Shown: one piece after another, positions 62,020 through 64,000 of the stretch
Layout of the letters: the number at the start of each line of letters is the position of its first letter
Position numbering within the stretch: position 1 is the stretch's first letter
Assembly: GCF_004000985.1 (NCBI RefSeq)
Contig: NZ_BIMH01000022.1
Location: forward strand, 1-64,000
Direction of reading: 5' to 3'
From: Paenibacillus validus NBRC 15382
GTDB lineage: Bacteria; Bacillota; Bacilli; Paenibacillales; NBRC-103111
Length of the DNA: 64,000 bases
Notes under the pieces: generated by a model
Told to the model about the DNA's origin: nothing
Databases searched by the model: none
The model's input: the letters and a program-made list of their open reading frames with translations, nothing else
Made by a program: the position numbers and the translations under genes

Positions 62020-62715
62020 ATGCATGGACAAGCGGAGATGATAGATAGAAACAAGCTTCAATGGATTTTTTTTGATGTGGGTGATACCCTGGTGGATGAA
62101 TCGCTGCCGTTTCAGAGCAGCATCGAACAATTTGTGCGCTATGCGGGCCTATTGGGTTATACGGTATCCGAGAAAGCTGTAAAAGATGGATTGACGGAGG
62201 CTTACACGTCGTTCAGTACCAGGCCGATGTGGCAGGTCATGGAAGCGTTGATTCCTTCCGAAGAAGCACGCATTCAAATACGGGGTCAAATGAAATATGA
62301 GAAGCACCTGGAGCAGCCTTTTCCCGAAGCAAAAGAGGTGCTGTTCCGCTTGGCCGAGCATTATAAAATCGGGATTATTGCCAATCAAAGCATAGGCACC
62401 TCCGATCGTCTGGAGAACTACGGCTTGCTCCCCTACATTTCCGTCGTATGCTCTTCCGCAGAGGCGGGGCTGTCCAAGCCCGATCCGAAGTTTTTCCATA
62501 TGGCATTGGAGGAAGCGAAATGTTCACCGGAGCAGGCGGTTATGGTAGGCGATCGGATTGACAACGATATTCTGCCGGCGCAAGCGCTGGGGATGGGCAC
62601 GGTTTGGGTGAGACAGGGTTATGCCAGGGAACAGCGTATACCTTTATCGGGCATGGCGCCGGATATTATTATAAACCGGCTGTCTGAAATTGTAGGAGCC
62701 TTGATAAGGCGTTAA
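62020..62715 (+). CDS. HAD-superfamily hydrolase
   Basis: The 231-residue protein has the HAD motifs: FFDVGDTLVDE (motif I, nucleophile Asp replaced in the usual DxDxT pattern by D-V-G-D), GIIANQS (motif II region), LSKPDPKFF (motif III Lys) and VGDRIDNDILPA (motif IV). DVGDT is common in the YjjG/2-haloacid-dehalogenase-like group. It may remove phosphate from a metabolite of the operon before it. The start is uncertain between 62020 and 62038. Confidence 0.88.
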   Translation: MHGQAEMIDRNKLQWIFFDVGDTLVDESLPFQSSIEQFVRYAGLLGYTVSEKAVKDGLTEAYTSFSTRPMWQVMEALIPSEEARIQIRGQMKYEKHLEQPFPEAKEVLFRLAEHYKIGIIANQSIGTSDRLENYGLLPYISVVCSSAEAGLSKPDPKFFHMALEEAKCSPEQAVMVGDRIDNDILPAQALGMGTVWVRQGYAREQRIPLSGMAPDIIINRLSEIVGALIRR

Positions 62716-62920
62716 TATCCGGACGGAAGCTCGAAAGCGGGCTTAAATAAAGCGGGACAGCCCCATAAGTTATGTCTTGGTTCTCTATTTTTCCAGTACG
62801 ATATCTTGCAAAGTAATGGCCCATTGTGTAGAGCTTTCGAAAAACCCGGGTTGAGGTGTGAATAAAACTACGAATTATGGACCGTCACAGAAAAAAATGA
62901 ATAATCTGATTATTTTATCC

Positions 62921-62949
62921 TTTACATAAAATATGGAATTATATATAAT
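62921..62949 (+). promoter_or_regulatory. SigA promoter of the LacI-type gene
   Basis: TTTACA (62921-62926) and TATAAT (62944-62949) are 17 bp apart. Downstream, GCAAGCGTATGC (62962-62973) is a partial CG-centred palindrome where a LacI-type protein could bind its own promoter. The rest of 62716-62920 shows nothing recognisable. Confidence 0.75.
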
Positions 62950-63000
62950 AATTTCAACAACGCAAGCGTATGCATTATAAAGTGAAGGATGTAGGGGAGT

Positions 63001-64000
63001 ATGCCGATTACAACAAAGGATATTGCGCGAATTGCAAACGTAAGTCAATCTACAGTATCACGTTGCTTAAATAATAGTCCAACAATTTCAGAGGAAACCA
63101 AGAAGAGAGTACTGCAAATCGCCCAACAAAACGGCTTTCAATTCAATGCTAACGCAAGAAGTTTGAGTACTAACAAAACGCACACGATAGGCGTCATTTT
63201 TCCGAGAATTTTGCTTGACTACGGGTTTGATATTAATTTCAAATCCTGGCAAGATGAGTTGATGGAAAATCTGGAACGTCTAAACCTAGACGTCATCGTA
63301 TCCTTATTTGAGAATAGATTTACGAAGCAAAATAATATTAAAAAGCTAATTACGGGAAGAAAAGTTGATGGGCTCATTATTTTGCAACCGGAGTTAGATC
63401 GTGACACCGTAACTTTTTTGGAGAAAATGAATGTCCCTTATGTTTTTTGCAAGTATTTGCCTGATATTTACAAAACCGAGGAAGTGGATTTTGTTTATGT
63501 GAATCAATTTAAAGGAGGGTATTTGGCTTCCGAACATCTGTTGAATCTAGGACATAAAAATATTTTGTGTATTTCCGCAAATGTTGGAGGCGATGAGTTT
63601 AGATTAAGAACGGAAGGTTTTAAATCGGCTTTCACCGATCATGGTCTTGAGTTTGATGATAAGATGTTGTTTTTTGGAGATACAACTTTTAAGTCGGGTT
63701 ATCAGGTTATTAAGGAAAACGAAGGAGTATTAAAAGAAATTACGGCTATCTTTGCTCAAAATGACTTGATGGCGTTAGGCGTAATCTCAGCATTGAAGGA
63801 TCGGGGAATTGATGTGCCGAACGATATTGCGGTGGTCGGTTACGATAATATCGAGATCTGTGAATTTTTCAAACCACATTTAACCACAATTCATCAACCT
63901 ACTAAAGAGCTTGCGGAGTTAACTTGTGATCGATTAGTAGCGCTGTTAAACTCCAAGAAGTCAAACGTAAAACAAAAAACAGTAATTGAACCTAAATTAG
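63001..64000 (+). CDS. LacI-family transcriptional regulator (C-terminus outside the window)
   Basis: The ATG at 63001 follows GGGGAG. The reading frame stays open to the window edge (333 codons). It has an N-terminal LacI HTH (TTKDIARIANVSQSTVSRCL) with hinge helix (ANARSLSTNKTHTIGVI) and a periplasmic-binding-like sensor domain (FAQNDLMALGVISALKDRGI, VVGYDNIEI). It is probably almost complete. Likely regulates a sugar or catabolic operon just to the right; the upstream importer operon is the other candidate. Confidence 0.93.
   Translation, partial: MPITTKDIARIANVSQSTVSRCLNNSPTISEETKKRVLQIAQQNGFQFNANARSLSTNKTHTIGVIFPRILLDYGFDINFKSWQDELMENLERLNLDVIVSLFENRFTKQNNIKKLITGRKVDGLIILQPELDRDTVTFLEKMNVPYVFCKYLPDIYKTEEVDFVYVNQFKGGYLASEHLLNLGHKNILCISANVGGDEFRLRTEGFKSAFTDHGLEFDDKMLFFGDTTFKSGYQVIKENEGVLKEITAIFAQNDLMALGVISALKDRGIDVPNDIAVVGYDNIEICEFFKPHLTTIHQPTKELAELTCDRLVALLNSKKSNVKQKTVIEPKL

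Noticed and set aside
1-64000. rRNA, tRNA or replication origin
   Set aside because: No cloverleaf, rRNA core sequence or DnaA-box cluster was recognised by eye in either strand.

Overview
The window reads as chromosomal DNA of a low-to-moderate GC, spore-former type Firmicute, most likely Paenibacillus or a close relative. The basis is protein style (YesM/YesN-type sensor pairs, S-layer-homology anchors, MsmX-dependent sugar importers without their own ATPase), strong GGAGG ribosome sites, CcpA-type cre sites and Fur boxes. No rRNA, tRNA, CRISPR array or intact mobile element was seen.

Layout. 1-3.7 kb: the tail of an aromatic-acid (gallate/protocatechuate 4,5-cleavage) catabolic cluster, with GalB-like hydratase, GalC/LigK-like aldolase, a GntR/FCD regulator with a near-perfect operator and a 6PGDH-like dehydrogenase. 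3.9-6.0 kb: ahpC-ahpF peroxide defence. 6.3-11.2 kb: a secreted protein of unknown function, an ABC-2 exporter and an OmpR-type two-component pair. 11.3-13.5 kb: decayed DNA (MalT-like pseudogene, small ORFs). 13.6-18.2 kb: Baeyer-Villiger monooxygenase, esterase and alcohol dehydrogenase with a convergent LuxR-type regulator. 18.4-20 kb: a broken GDPD-Ig-SLH surface protein. 20.1-25.8 kb: a two-component system and a ferric-iron ABC importer, each behind a Fur-like box. 25.9-28.2 kb: TetR regulator, heme o synthase, RDD membrane protein.

28.4-55.2 kb is the most striking region: one self-contained glycan system. A histidine kinase, a membrane-anchored solute-binding protein and an AraC-type response regulator form a three-component sensor. 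A lipoprotein-permease-permease sugar importer follows. Then come very large secreted proteins: a GH3 enzyme, an S-layer-anchored cohesin, a double cohesin/dockerin scaffold, two GH92 alpha-mannosidase-family enzymes and a non-catalytic multi-Ig protein. Four of these carry the same C-terminal cassette of cohesin-like domain, FIVAR helical module and type I dockerin on the same chain. This suggests a self-assembling, cell-surface multi-enzyme complex for alpha-mannose-rich glycans. The cassette recalls the cohesin/FIVAR-dockerin modules of Clostridium perfringens toxins, here tied to an SLH anchor. Four promoters in this block share one 16-bp box at identical distance from their -35/-10 elements, and each has a cre-like site downstream. 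They look like one regulon, probably driven by the local response regulator and repressed by CcpA.

55.4-62.7 kb: a second catabolic and uptake operon (two small ORFs, argininosuccinate lyase-family enzyme, metal amidohydrolase, lipoprotein, two permeases, HAD hydrolase), again without an ATPase. 63.0 kb to the end: a LacI-type regulator cut by the window edge.
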